A DNA stretch of 64,000 nt from Pseudodesulfovibrio senegalensis (lineage in GTDB: Bacteria; Desulfobacterota; Desulfovibrionia; Desulfovibrionales; Desulfovibrionaceae), in the NCBI RefSeq assembly GCF_008830225.1, contig NZ_WAIE01000001.1:1178001-1242000 (forward strand), written 5' to 3'. Each line of letters begins with the position of its first letter. The stretch's first letter is position 1. The position numbers and the translations under genes are program-made. The notes beneath the pieces are model-generated. The model was not told where the DNA came from. It saw only the letters and a list, made by a program, of their open reading frames with translations, and ran no database searches. Shown here one piece after another: positions 17,785-26,053 of this stretch.

Positions 17785-18207
17785 TCAGGAAAACATGTCC
17801 TTGAGCCATTGCGGCACCCGAAACAATTTGCCGTCCCTGTCGATGCAGGCGTGTTCGGTCATGCCTGTGGCATGCAGTACGGACTTGTCCGTATTGTATA
17901 GCTCGTAGACAAAGGTTACCGAAACCCGTTTGAATTCGCTGATGGCCACACGGATATAGATTTCGTCGTCATAACGGACGGGGACGCGATAACGACACTG
18001 GGCCTCTCGTACCGGAAGAATGACGCCGCGGTTTTCCACCTCTGCGTAGCTGATGCCTTGCTGACGTATCAGGTGTCCTCTGGCTCGTTCAAAAAGGTGC
18101 AGATACTCCGCATAGTACAACACGCCCATGGTGTCGGTTTCGCCATACGAAACAAAATGGTGATACCATGCATCCGGTGAAGGAAAATCCGTGTTTTTTG
18201 CCGCCAT
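17785..18207 (-). CDS. YbgC-type acyl-CoA thioesterase (hotdog fold)
   Basis: This 140-aa 4HBT-family protein has the hotdog-fold active-site segment YGETDTMGVLYYAEYLHLFERAR (about residues 16-38), with Asp and Tyr/His-position residues as in 4-hydroxybenzoyl-CoA thioesterases. YbgC proteins hydrolyse acyl-CoA and in proteobacteria often accompany Tol-Pal, but here the gene lies in an amino-acid/glycolysis run. Its start codon overlaps the apgM stop by one base, so translation may be coupled. Confidence 0.85.
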   Translation of the reverse strand: MAAKNTDFPSPDAWYHHFVSYGETDTMGVLYYAEYLHLFERARGHLIRQQGISYAEVENRGVILPVREAQCRYRVPVRYDDEIYIRVAISEFKRVSVTFVYELYNTDKSVLHATGMTEHACIDRDGKLFRVPQWLKDMFS

Positions 18208-19397
18208 TACTGCAGTCCTGCCTTTTCAAGTGCAAATCGTATCAACTCATGCCCTTCGTCAATGGTCAGTCCGGTGGAGTCGGCCGTTTTTTCCGTGAAG
18301 ACGGATAAACCGGAAGCTTCCACTCCCGGAGCGTTGACGATGAAAGGAACCGGGTCCGTGGTATGTGTTCGCTCCTTGATGGGGGTATAGTGGTCGCAAC
18401 AAATGATCCACAGCACGTCCTCATTGCCCAAGGCTTTGCGGAGCGGGCCGACCACCCGTGAATCGAAGCGGGCTATGGCTTCAGTCTTTTCCTCGGCGTT
18501 GCCGCCATGCCCGCACTCGTCCGGCCCTTCGAGATGAACGAATGCAAATTCTCCGTTTTCAAGGTACTCAAGCGCTGCCTGTACTTTGCCTTCATAGTTG
18601 GTGTCCAGAAGCCCGGTAGCACCGTCCACGTCCACAACGGTCATGCCCGAGGCAAACCCGAGCCCCTTTATCAGATCCACAGCTGATATCACCGCGCCAC
18701 GCAGCCCGAAATGCTCCCTGAAGTCGGGCAGGGCCAAAGGGCTGCCTTGTCCCCATGGCCAGATGGAGTTGGCCTTGGTGGGATTGTCTTCGGACAAGAT
18801 GTCGTGCGCTTCAAAAATAACGTCCCACAATTCGGGATTGCGGGAAAACGCCCGTAGATCGCTCTTAATGGGTTTGTCCGTGATGTCGTGTGGCGGATTG
18901 ATTGCCAGTTGAGCGTCATCGGTCTGTACGCCGTCTTTCTGGATGAGAAGATGCCGGTACTGGATTCCGGGCACGAAGGTGTATGTGTCCCCGCCCATTG
19001 TTTTCTGCAGGCGTTCCACCAGAGGACGCGATTGTTCCGTTTCGATATGGCCGGATGAGTAATCCAGCATCAGTCCATCTTTGTCCAGCTGCGAAACCGT
19101 AACCAGATTCAAGCGCCAGACAAGGTCGTTTTCATCCAGTTCTAGGCCTTGGGCTGCCGCTTCGATGGGTCCGCGTCCAGTGTGATAGCGGGCCGGATCG
19201 AATCCCAGCAGCGACATGTTGGCCACGTCCGATCCCGGGGCCATGCCCAGGGGGATTGTAGAGCAGCGGCCAACCATGCCGGTATTGGCCAGTTGGTCCA
19301 TATTCGGGGTGTGCGCAGCTTCCAGAGGAGTCTTTCCGCCCAGTTCATCAACGGGCCAGTCCCCCATGCCGTCGGCTACAAGAAAAAGTACCTTCAT
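18207..19397 (-). CDS. apgM: Cofactor-independent phosphoglycerate mutase (archaeal-type, ApgM)
   Basis: This 396-aa alkaline-phosphatase-superfamily enzyme interconverts 3- and 2-phosphoglycerate without 2,3-bisphosphoglycerate. The N-terminal FLVADGMGDWP supplies the metal Asp, and GSDVANMSLLGFDP contains the catalytic Ser. Later metal-binding segments are HLEGPDECGHGG and CCDHYTP. ApgM is the form common in archaea and many deltaproteobacteria. It lies between hom and the thioesterase gene. A link to homoserine or serine/threonine metabolism is plausible but only inferred. Confidence 0.92.
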   Translation of the reverse strand: MKVLFLVADGMGDWPVDELGGKTPLEAAHTPNMDQLANTGMVGRCSTIPLGMAPGSDVANMSLLGFDPARYHTGRGPIEAAAQGLELDENDLVWRLNLVTVSQLDKDGLMLDYSSGHIETEQSRPLVERLQKTMGGDTYTFVPGIQYRHLLIQKDGVQTDDAQLAINPPHDITDKPIKSDLRAFSRNPELWDVIFEAHDILSEDNPTKANSIWPWGQGSPLALPDFREHFGLRGAVISAVDLIKGLGFASGMTVVDVDGATGLLDTNYEGKVQAALEYLENGEFAFVHLEGPDECGHGGNAEEKTEAIARFDSRVVGPLRKALGNEDVLWIICCDHYTPIKERTHTTDPVPFIVNAPGVEASGLSVFTEKTADSTGLTIDEGHELIRFALEKAGLQ

Positions 19398-19409
19398 ATC
19401 GGTTTCCCG

Positions 19410-20720
19410 TTAGAGGATTCTGAAACGGACGCACGGTTCCAGTGAAAAGTCCATGGCATCGATTTCTTTGGCAACGGCTTGTGCTGCCCGGGCTTCCGTG
19501 GTGTGCGTGATGATCACCAGCGGCACGGCATCAAGATCGGGTTCACCCTTTTGCACGGCCTGGGCAATGGATACGCCGTGATCGGCCATGGAGCGGGTTA
19601 TGGCGGCCATGACACCGGTTTTGTCTGCCACCATGAAGCGGAAATAATACCGGGACATGGTTTTTTCCGGCGGCATGATTTGGGCCTGTTTTAGAGGAGC
19701 ATTGCCGAAGCCGGTGTTGTCAGGGATGAACCCTGAATCCGCTCCACACTGGGTAAGGTGCCTGACAATGCACAGTATGTCGGCAAGAACCGCGCTGCCC
19801 GTGGGCCTGTCTCCGGCCCCCTGGCCATGCAACATGACCGGACCGACGGCATTGCCTTCAATGCGTACGGCATTGTAATTGCCGCCCACACGGGCCAACA
19901 GGTAGGTATATGGTACAAGCGCCGGATGAACTCCGGCCTCCACCCCATGGTCGCTGCTATTGGCATGAGCGATCAGCTTGACCCGGTAACCGAATTCGCG
20001 GGCAAACTCGATATCGAGCGGCGTGACACTCGTAATGCCTTGAATCGGTAGCATGTTCAGGGGATAATCCACACCAAAGGCAAGGCGAATGAGTACGCAC
20101 AGCTTGTGTGCGGTATCAAAGCCTTCGATGTCGAACGTGGGGTCTGCCTCGGCATAGCCCAGATCCTGTGCCTGTTGCAGGGCTGTCTCGAAATCCATTC
20201 CCTTGGTGGTCATTTCCGAGAGAATATAGTTGGCTGTGCCGTTCAGGATGCCGAGCATCCCTTCGATGCGGTCGCCTGCAAGGCTTTCCCGCAGGGTTTG
20301 CACCACGGGGATCCCCCCGGCGCAACTGGCCTCGTAGGAAAGAAAACAGTTGTTTTCACGGGCCAGTGCAAACAACTCCGGGCCGTGTTCGGCCAAAAGA
20401 TGCTTGTTTGCACTGACCACGTGTTTTCCTGCTGCAAGAGCTTTGGAGATGAGCGTTCTGGCGGCTTCCAACCCTCCCATCAATTCGACAACAATGTCGA
20501 TTTCCGGGTCGTTGACAAGCTTGTCCAGATCGGTAGTCAACTCGGTAGTCTCGGCAAGGGCATGCCCACGCGGCTTGTCCAGATTGCGGACGGCAACGGT
20601 CTTGATCTCGATAGTTCGTCCAAGACGCTTTTCGAGCATCGTCCGATTTTCCGACATGATGTCGGCCAATCCCGTTCCCACAGTGCCGAAGCCGGCTATT
20701 CCGAGTTTGACTGCTTCCAT
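19410..20720 (-). CDS. hom: Homoserine dehydrogenase with ACT domain
   Basis: This 436-aa NAD(P)-dependent enzyme reduces aspartate semialdehyde to homoserine for threonine and methionine synthesis. The N-terminal Rossmann motif is GIAGFGTVGTGLADI (about residues 6-20). The catalytic segment near 190-210 contains EADPTFDIEGFDTAHKL. The last 80 residues (RYYFRFMVADKTGVMAAITRSMADHGVSI) form an ACT domain, which in this family mediates threonine feedback. It sits 4 bp after the aminotransferase gene. Confidence 0.95.
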   Translation of the reverse strand: MEAVKLGIAGFGTVGTGLADIMSENRTMLEKRLGRTIEIKTVAVRNLDKPRGHALAETTELTTDLDKLVNDPEIDIVVELMGGLEAARTLISKALAAGKHVVSANKHLLAEHGPELFALARENNCFLSYEASCAGGIPVVQTLRESLAGDRIEGMLGILNGTANYILSEMTTKGMDFETALQQAQDLGYAEADPTFDIEGFDTAHKLCVLIRLAFGVDYPLNMLPIQGITSVTPLDIEFAREFGYRVKLIAHANSSDHGVEAGVHPALVPYTYLLARVGGNYNAVRIEGNAVGPVMLHGQGAGDRPTGSAVLADILCIVRHLTQCGADSGFIPDNTGFGNAPLKQAQIMPPEKTMSRYYFRFMVADKTGVMAAITRSMADHGVSIAQAVQKGEPDLDAVPLVIITHTTEARAAQAVAKEIDAMDFSLEPCVRFRIL

Positions 20721-20724
20721 TCAT

Positions 20725-21900
20725 CTACCCCTTTGCAAAGAATTTTCGCATGTTTCGAATCGCCTGATTTGTTCTTTGTCTGTTTTCCACAAAGGCGAAA
20801 CGCACATGGTCGTCGCCGTATTGGCCGAAGCCGAGTCCCGGAGATACCGCCACTTCCGCCTCCCGCAGCAGGAGTTTGGAAAATTCGACGGATCCGAGAT
20901 GTTTGAATTCATCGGGAATTTCAGCCCAAAGGAACATGGTCGCCTGAGGCGGTTCCACGGTCCAGCCGATGCGATTCAACCCTTCACACAGGGCGTCGCG
21001 CCGATCCTTGTAGATATCCATGATTTTGCTGACACAGTCCTGCGGACCGTTCAGAGCCTGTGTGGCCGCCACCTGAATGGGGGTGTATATGCCGTAGTCC
21101 AGATAGCTCTTGATGCGCGTCAGCGCCTGAACCATGTCGCGATTGCCGCAGCAGAACCCGACCCGCATACCGGCCATGGAATAGCTTTTGGTCATGGAAA
21201 AGAATTCCACACCAACGTCTCGCGCGCCGTCAGCCTGCAAAAAGCTCGGGGCCTCGTAACCGTCAAAGGTGAAGTCCGCGTAGGCGAGGTCGTGTATGAC
21301 GTAGAGGTTGTTTTCCTTGGCGAAATCAACGATGCGCTGGAAAAAGGCCACATCCACGCACTCGGTGGTCGGGTTGTGCGGGTAGTTGATGATAAGCAAT
21401 TTGGGCCGGGGCCATGTATGTTTTACGGCTGTGGCCATGTCCTCGAAGAAATCGCGACCCTTGCCGATGGGGATTCGGCGCACGTCAGCGCCCGCGATGA
21501 TGGAGGCGTAGGGGTGGATCGGGTAGGCCGGGTCTGGTGCAAGGACAACGTCACCGGGCGTGAGCATGACCAATGCGAGGTGTGCAAGCCCTTCCTTGGC
21601 CCCCATGGTCACACAGACATCCTGATCCATATCCAGAGATACCGAGTAGCGGCGGTCATACCAGTCCGCTATGGCCCGGCGAAGCCCCTTGATGCCTTTG
21701 GACGCCGAATATCGGGAGTTCCCCGGCTTGTATGCCGCTTCCGCCAGCTTGTCGAGAATGTGTTTGGGCGTGGGAACATCAGGGTTTCCCATACCCAGGT
21801 CGATGATATCTGCGCCCTGATGACGCATTTCCATCTTGAGTTCATTCACCTGGGCGAACACATAAGGTGGAAGCCGGTGAACTCGAGCAAACTGGTGCAT
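20725..21900 (-). CDS. Class I/II PLP-dependent aminotransferase (AlaC/LL-DAP aminotransferase-like)
   Basis: This 391-aa fold-type-I aminotransferase has the PLP Lys in [16 protein letters not shown] (about residues 228-243), the NYPHNPTTE loop near 170 and the Arg of the C-terminus (VRFAFVEN). The N-terminal [17 protein letters not shown] with [13 protein letters not shown] is typical of alanine-forming AlaC-type enzymes and of related LL-diaminopimelate or aspartate enzymes. It leads the run with hom, which fits aspartate-family amino acids, but the substrate is not decided by sequence. Confidence 0.88.
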   Translation of the reverse strand: MHQFARVHRLPPYVFAQVNELKMEMRHQGADIIDLGMGNPDVPTPKHILDKLAEAAYKPGNSRYSASKGIKGLRRAIADWYDRRYSVSLDMDQDVCVTMGAKEGLAHLALVMLTPGDVVLAPDPAYPIHPYASIIAGADVRRIPIGKGRDFFEDMATAVKHTWPRPKLLIINYPHNPTTECVDVAFFQRIVDFAKENNLYVIHDLAYADFTFDGYEAPSFLQADGARDVGVEFFSMTKSYSMAGMRVGFCCGNRDMVQALTRIKSYLDYGIYTPIQVAATQALNGPQDCVSKIMDIYKDRRDALCEGLNRIGWTVEPPQATMFLWAEIPDEFKHLGSVEFSKLLLREAEVAVSPGLGFGQYGDDHVRFAFVENRQRTNQAIRNMRKFFAKG

Positions 21901-22088
21901 GATTGCCTACTCCTGGGGTTGTAGTGGATTCGTAAAGACATTTTGAATAGCTGGGCTGGGTTTTCCTGTCAAAAAGTAATTGTATTGTTCGCTGCATCTT
22001 GACCGGAAAGGTCGATTAAACTATTTTTCCGGTTTGATGGAAACGGCATCGATCACGAGCACTGAAAACGATACATGAGGAGAAATTC
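21901..22088. promoter_or_regulatory. Divergent promoter region, aminotransferase/ilvE
   Basis: This 188-bp gap between two outward-facing amino-acid genes must hold both promoters. TTGACC at 21999-22004 and the AT-rich stretch around 22016-22026 could be part of a promoter toward ilvE, but spacing is not canonical. I see no riboswitch or T-box. TGAGGAG lies just before the ilvE start. Confidence 0.4.
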
Positions 22089-23015
22089 ATGGTTCAGCAA
22101 TCTGAAACCATATGGTTTGACGGCAAACTGGTTCCCTGGGCTGATGCGAACGTTCACGTCCTTACCCACGCCCTGCACTATGGAACCGGTGTATTCGAAG
22201 GAATTCGCGCCTACGAGTGCAGTGACGGCACCTCCGAAGTTTTCCGCCTTCGTGAGCACATGGAAAGGCTGGTGGATTCTGCCAAGATCTTAGGTTTGGG
22301 CATGCCGTACAGCGCGGAAGAACTTGTTGCCGCTGCGGAAGAGGTCCTTGTGGCCAACAACCTGAAGGGGGCTTACATCCGCCCGCTGGTGTTCGTTGGC
22401 GAAGGCGCTATGGGCGTGCATCCCGGCGACAACCCGATCCGCGTCTGCATCGCGGCATGGTTCTGGGGAGCCTATCTCGGTGAAGACGCTCTGGAGAAGG
22501 GCATCAAGGTCCGTGTCTCCTCGTACAACCGCCACCACGTCAACGTGATGATGACCAAGTCCAAGGCTTGCGGCAACTACGTGAACTCCGTGCTGGCCAA
22601 AATGGAAGCTGTTCGCGACGGATATGCTGAAGCCGTCATGCTGGACACCACCGGCCATGTTTCCGAAGGCACGGGCGAGAATATTTTCATGGTTCGCGAC
22701 GATGTCATCTATACGCCGCCGGCTTCCGGCGTGCTCGGCGGGCTGACCCGCGATTCGATCATTACTCTTGCGGGCGACCTCGGCTATGAAGTCCGTGAAA
22801 CTCCCATTGGTCGCGATATGCTTTATGTCGCCGACGAGGTGTTTTTCACGGGCACTGCCGCAGAACTGACCCCTGTTCGCGAAATCGATTCGCGCCAGAT
22901 CGGTGAAGGTAAGGCTGGTCCTGTGGCAAAATTGCTGCAAACCGAGTTCTTCAAGATCGTCAAGGGCGAAAACCCCGATTATGAGCAGTGGATGCATCGC
23001 TACGAGGTGAAGTAG
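22089..23015 (+). CDS. ilvE: Branched-chain amino-acid aminotransferase
   Basis: This 308-aa fold-type-IV PLP enzyme makes leucine, isoleucine and valine from their keto acids. The PLP Lys lies in MMTKSKACGNYVNS (about residues 156-169). Other signatures are HYGTGVFEGIRAY (about 34-46), AVMLDTTGHVSEGTGENIF (about 180-198) and GVLGGLTRDSII (about 215-226). A strong GAGGAG site precedes the start and a terminator follows the stop. Confidence 0.95.
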   Translation: MVQQSETIWFDGKLVPWADANVHVLTHALHYGTGVFEGIRAYECSDGTSEVFRLREHMERLVDSAKILGLGMPYSAEELVAAAEEVLVANNLKGAYIRPLVFVGEGAMGVHPGDNPIRVCIAAWFWGAYLGEDALEKGIKVRVSSYNRHHVNVMMTKSKACGNYVNSVLAKMEAVRDGYAEAVMLDTTGHVSEGTGENIFMVRDDVIYTPPASGVLGGLTRDSIITLAGDLGYEVRETPIGRDMLYVADEVFFTGTAAELTPVREIDSRQIGEGKAGPVAKLLQTEFFKIVKGENPDYEQWMHRYEVK

Positions 23016-23037
23016 AAATCCTGCCCAGAAAATGAAA

Positions 23038-23073
23038 AAGGGGAGTCCGGCACGCTTGTCCGGGCTCCCCTTG
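23038..23073 (+). terminator. Rho-independent terminator after ilvE
   Basis: AAGGGGAG-T-CCGG (23038-23050) pairs with CCGG-G-CTCCCCTT (23060-23072), forming a stem of about 13 bp with one mismatch and a 9-nt loop, followed by TTGTGTTGT. The T-run is weak. Confidence 0.7.
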
Positions 23074-23123
23074 TGTTGTATAGCTTTGCTGCCCTTATTT
23101 GATAGAAAACAAGCACGGTATCC

Positions 23124-25073
23124 ATGAGCACATCCAGCCTTACCGCCAAATATCGCCCGCAGACCTTTGACGAAGTCGCCGGGCAACAGGCCATCAAGAC
23201 CATTCTTTCCCGTGCTGCGGCACAGGACAAGGTTGCCCCTGCATACCTTTTCAGCGGCACCCGCGGCGTGGGCAAGACCACCATTGCCAGAATTTTTGCC
23301 AAGGCGCTTAACTGCGTCGAGGCTCCCACCGGAGAACCCTGCAACAAGTGCGACCGTTGTCGTCAGATCACTGCCGGGGTTGCCGTTGATGTGGTGGAGA
23401 TTGACGGCGCATCCAACCGGGGCATCGACGACGCCCGGCGGCTCAAGGAAGACATCGGCTACGCGCCGCTGGAATGCCGCTATAAGGTCTTCATCATTGA
23501 CGAAGCCCATATGCTGACCAAGGAAGCCTTCAATGCGCTGCTCAAGACGCTTGAAGAGCCGCCGCCGCGGGTCACGTTCATCATGGCCACCACTGAACCG
23601 CACAAATTTCCGGCCACCATCATCAGCCGTTGCCAGCATTATACATACAAAATGCTTACACAGGTCGAGCTTGTGACTCATCTGGAAAGCATTTTGGAAA
23701 AGGAAGGCATTTCCTATGATCCTGCCGCACTTCAGATAATAGCCAAGCGCGGTGCGGGCAGTGTCCGCGACTCCATGTCGCTGCTGGGACAGGCGTTGGC
23801 TCTTGGAGAAGATTCTCTCAAGGAAGAAGATGTACGTACATTCCTTGGGCTTGCGGGGCAGGACGTGTTTTTCCGGCTCATGGAATCCATTCACAGCCAG
23901 AATCTTGTTGGGGTAGGCCAAACCCTTCGTGAGGTGTTGGACCAAGGTCTTGATCTGGGATTTTTCTTGCGGGAAATGACGAGTTGCTGGCGCAACATGT
24001 TTCTCCTGCGTCAGGCGGGCAAGGCGGCCCTGCCATTGCTGGGATTTTCCGGCGAAGAGGCCGATACGTGGTTGCAATGGGCAAACAAATTCAGCCCCGC
24101 GCATATACATGCCTGCTGGCAGATGACCCTTGACGGTCAACGTCGGGTCATGACCTCGCTGGAACCGGCCATGGCGCTTGAATTGCTTTTGCTGAACATG
24201 GCATCCCTGCCGGAACTGCTCAACCTTGAATCCGTGGGAAATCCTGCTGCGCCGGTTGCGCCTGCTACGGGAAACAGAAGCGGTGCACCGCAGGGGGGAG
24301 GCCCCGGCAGATCTGAGGGAGGCTTTCAGTCTCGTCCAGCAAATAGCCGCCAATTCATTCCTCAAGGTACGCCTTCCGGGCAGGGAAACAGTGCGGCACA
24401 ACCTGCCATGCGACAGCATTCCGGCCAACCGCAAGTGCAGGGGCAATCTCCTGCCCAATCTGTTTCTCCTGCTTCGGCGGGCAATGTTCATTCCGGAAAT
24501 CAGACGCAAAATGTTCCACCTCGGCAACAGGGACATCAGACACCCGCGGGACAGTTCTCTTCGGACAACGCCATGCAGTCGGGTTCGTCGGGCCAGCGTC
24601 CCAAGGCTTCGGTGGGAAGCGGTGAAGACGCCCCTGCGCCGCCTTCGGAGGTTGAACCACCCGTCAGCACCGCAAATGCCGTACTTGATCTTCCGACACC
24701 TCCCAACGGGCCGAAAAGCTGGCAGGGATTCTTGGAGTATGTGCAGGCGTGCAACGGAAAAAGTCATGTCAATTTTCACCATTTGCGCCAAGCCTCGGGA
24801 GAATTGCGTGGCAATGTGCTGTTCGTGACTTGTTCCAGCTCGTTTTTGCATAAGCAGCTTACCGCCGGGCAGGGAGTTTTCGAGCTCGAGCAGGTTGCAG
24901 GACTCTACTGGGGTATGGATATTTCGGTACGGATTGAAACAGGCCAGCTCAAGGCCGTGAAATCCGAGAAAAGGATGCGTGAAGAAGCGGAAACGAATTC
25001 CAGCGTTGAGAAGGTTATGGATGCCTTCGGTGCGTTGATCGTTGGCGTTTCCCCGCGCGATCAACAACATTAA
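23124..25073 (+). CDS. dnaX: DNA polymerase III subunit gamma/tau
   Basis: This 649-aa clamp-loader ATPase has Walker A SGTRGVGKTT (about residues 40-49), a zinc module with Cys residues in CVEAPTGEPCNKCDRCRQI, and Walker B IIDEAHMLTKEAFNALLKTLEEPP with the SRC motif after it (IISRCQHY). Domain III ends near residue 365. A Gln/Gly/Pro/Ser-rich linker of about 130 residues follows, then a small C-terminal tau-like domain (about 525-640). The ybaB-recR genes follow directly, the usual bacterial order. Confidence 0.95.
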   Translation: MSTSSLTAKYRPQTFDEVAGQQAIKTILSRAAAQDKVAPAYLFSGTRGVGKTTIARIFAKALNCVEAPTGEPCNKCDRCRQITAGVAVDVVEIDGASNRGIDDARRLKEDIGYAPLECRYKVFIIDEAHMLTKEAFNALLKTLEEPPPRVTFIMATTEPHKFPATIISRCQHYTYKMLTQVELVTHLESILEKEGISYDPAALQIIAKRGAGSVRDSMSLLGQALALGEDSLKEEDVRTFLGLAGQDVFFRLMESIHSQNLVGVGQTLREVLDQGLDLGFFLREMTSCWRNMFLLRQAGKAALPLLGFSGEEADTWLQWANKFSPAHIHACWQMTLDGQRRVMTSLEPAMALELLLLNMASLPELLNLESVGNPAAPVAPATGNRSGAPQGGGPGRSEGGFQSRPANSRQFIPQGTPSGQGNSAAQPAMRQHSGQPQVQGQSPAQSVSPASAGNVHSGNQTQNVPPRQQGHQTPAGQFSSDNAMQSGSSGQRPKASVGSGEDAPAPPSEVEPPVSTANAVLDLPTPPNGPKSWQGFLEYVQACNGKSHVNFHHLRQASGELRGNVLFVTCSSSFLHKQLTAGQGVFELEQVAGLYWGMDISVRIETGQLKAVKSEKRMREEAETNSSVEKVMDAFGALIVGVSPRDQQH

Positions 25074-25098
25074 TGAAAAATTCCGAGGAGATACTCTC

Positions 25099-25410
25099 AT
25101 GAAAGGCATGAATGAAATGGTGCGCCAGGCGCAGATCATGCAACGCAAGATGACCCAGGTGCAGGATGAATTGAAGACTCGTGAAGTGGAAGCCACCAGC
25201 GGCGGCGGCATGGTCAAGGTCGTCTGTACGTGTGGTCAGGAAATTGTTTCCGTTGCCATTGAACCTTCTGTTCTGGAGTCCGGCGATGTGGAAATGCTGC
25301 AGGATCTGGTGCTGACCGCCACCAATGACGCCCTCAAGAAATCCAAGGATACGATGGAGGAAGAAATGAGCAAGTTGACCGGCGGCATGAAGATTCCGGG
25401 CTTGTTCTAG
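25099..25410 (+). CDS. ybaB: YbaB/EbfC family nucleoid-associated protein
   Basis: This 103-aa DNA-binding protein belongs to the YbaB/EbfC family. The helical N-terminus (MKGMNEMVRQAQIMQRKMTQVQDEL) leads to a beta-rich core with VEATSGGGMVKVVCTCGQEIVSVAI. The family binds DNA and sits with dnaX and recR in most bacteria. An ATG at 25042 is also in frame inside dnaX, but the GAGGAG site before 25099 and the family N-terminus fix the start. It lies 8 bp before recR. Confidence 0.93.
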   Translation: MKGMNEMVRQAQIMQRKMTQVQDELKTREVEATSGGGMVKVVCTCGQEIVSVAIEPSVLESGDVEMLQDLVLTATNDALKKSKDTMEEEMSKLTGGMKIPGLF

Positions 25411-25418
25411 GAGCAAGC

Positions 25419-26024
25419 GTGCAGAATCTTCCAGCTCCTCTCAAGGAGGTCGTGGACCAGCTGTCCTCATTGCCCGGCATCGGCCCGAAATCCGCGCTGC
25501 GCATTGCCTTGACCTTGCTCAAGATGCCCAAGGAGCGAGCCGCAGGGGTCGGACAGGCCGTGATCGATCTTCGCGAAAGGCTGTGCATGTGCGAGGAATG
25601 TGCAAGCCTTGCCGAATCCAGTCCATGCTCTTTGTGTGCGGACCCGACACGGGATCATTCCCAACTGTGTCTTGTCGCCGAATGGGATGCCTTGCTGGCC
25701 ATGGAGGAAATGCGCATGTACCGGGGACGTTATCTCGTGCTCGGAGGGCTGCTTTCCCCGCTGGATGGCGTTGAACCGGCGCACCTCGAATTCGAGCGGC
25801 TGCGCATGCACTTGGCCAAGGGCGAGATCCGAGAACTCATTCTTGCGCTGGGCGCGACCCTTGATGCCGAGACAACGGCCTCCTACGTGAAGAACCTTAT
25901 TGAAAACGAGTTTCCTGATGTTGCCATTTCACGCCTTGCCCAGGGGATACCCATGGGGGGCGAGGTCAAGTTCATGGATCGGGAAACTCTCAAGCAATCA
26001 TTGGCTTATCGCCAAAAGATATAG
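25419..26024 (+). CDS. recR: Recombination protein RecR
   Basis: This 201-aa RecR works with RecF/RecO in loading RecA at gaps. A helix-hairpin-helix (LSSLPGIGPKSALRIAL, about residues 16-32) is followed by a Cys4 zinc finger (CMCEECASLAESSPCSLC), a Toprim domain beginning LCLVAEWDALLAMEE (about 86-100) and the C-terminal Walker-B-like part. The start is GTG at 25419, the only sensible position after the ybaB stop; GGAGC lies just before it. Confidence 0.95.
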   Translation: MQNLPAPLKEVVDQLSSLPGIGPKSALRIALTLLKMPKERAAGVGQAVIDLRERLCMCEECASLAESSPCSLCADPTRDHSQLCLVAEWDALLAMEEMRMYRGRYLVLGGLLSPLDGVEPAHLEFERLRMHLAKGEIRELILALGATLDAETTASYVKNLIENEFPDVAISRLAQGIPMGGEVKFMDRETLKQSLAYRQKI

Positions 26025-26053
26025 GATCATGGGGGATTTCCCCCTGAAAATGC

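Noticed and set aside
22290-25217. 975-codon minus-strand frame over ilvE and dnaX
   Set aside because: It is antisense to two certain genes, a frequent artefact of high-GC coding DNA.
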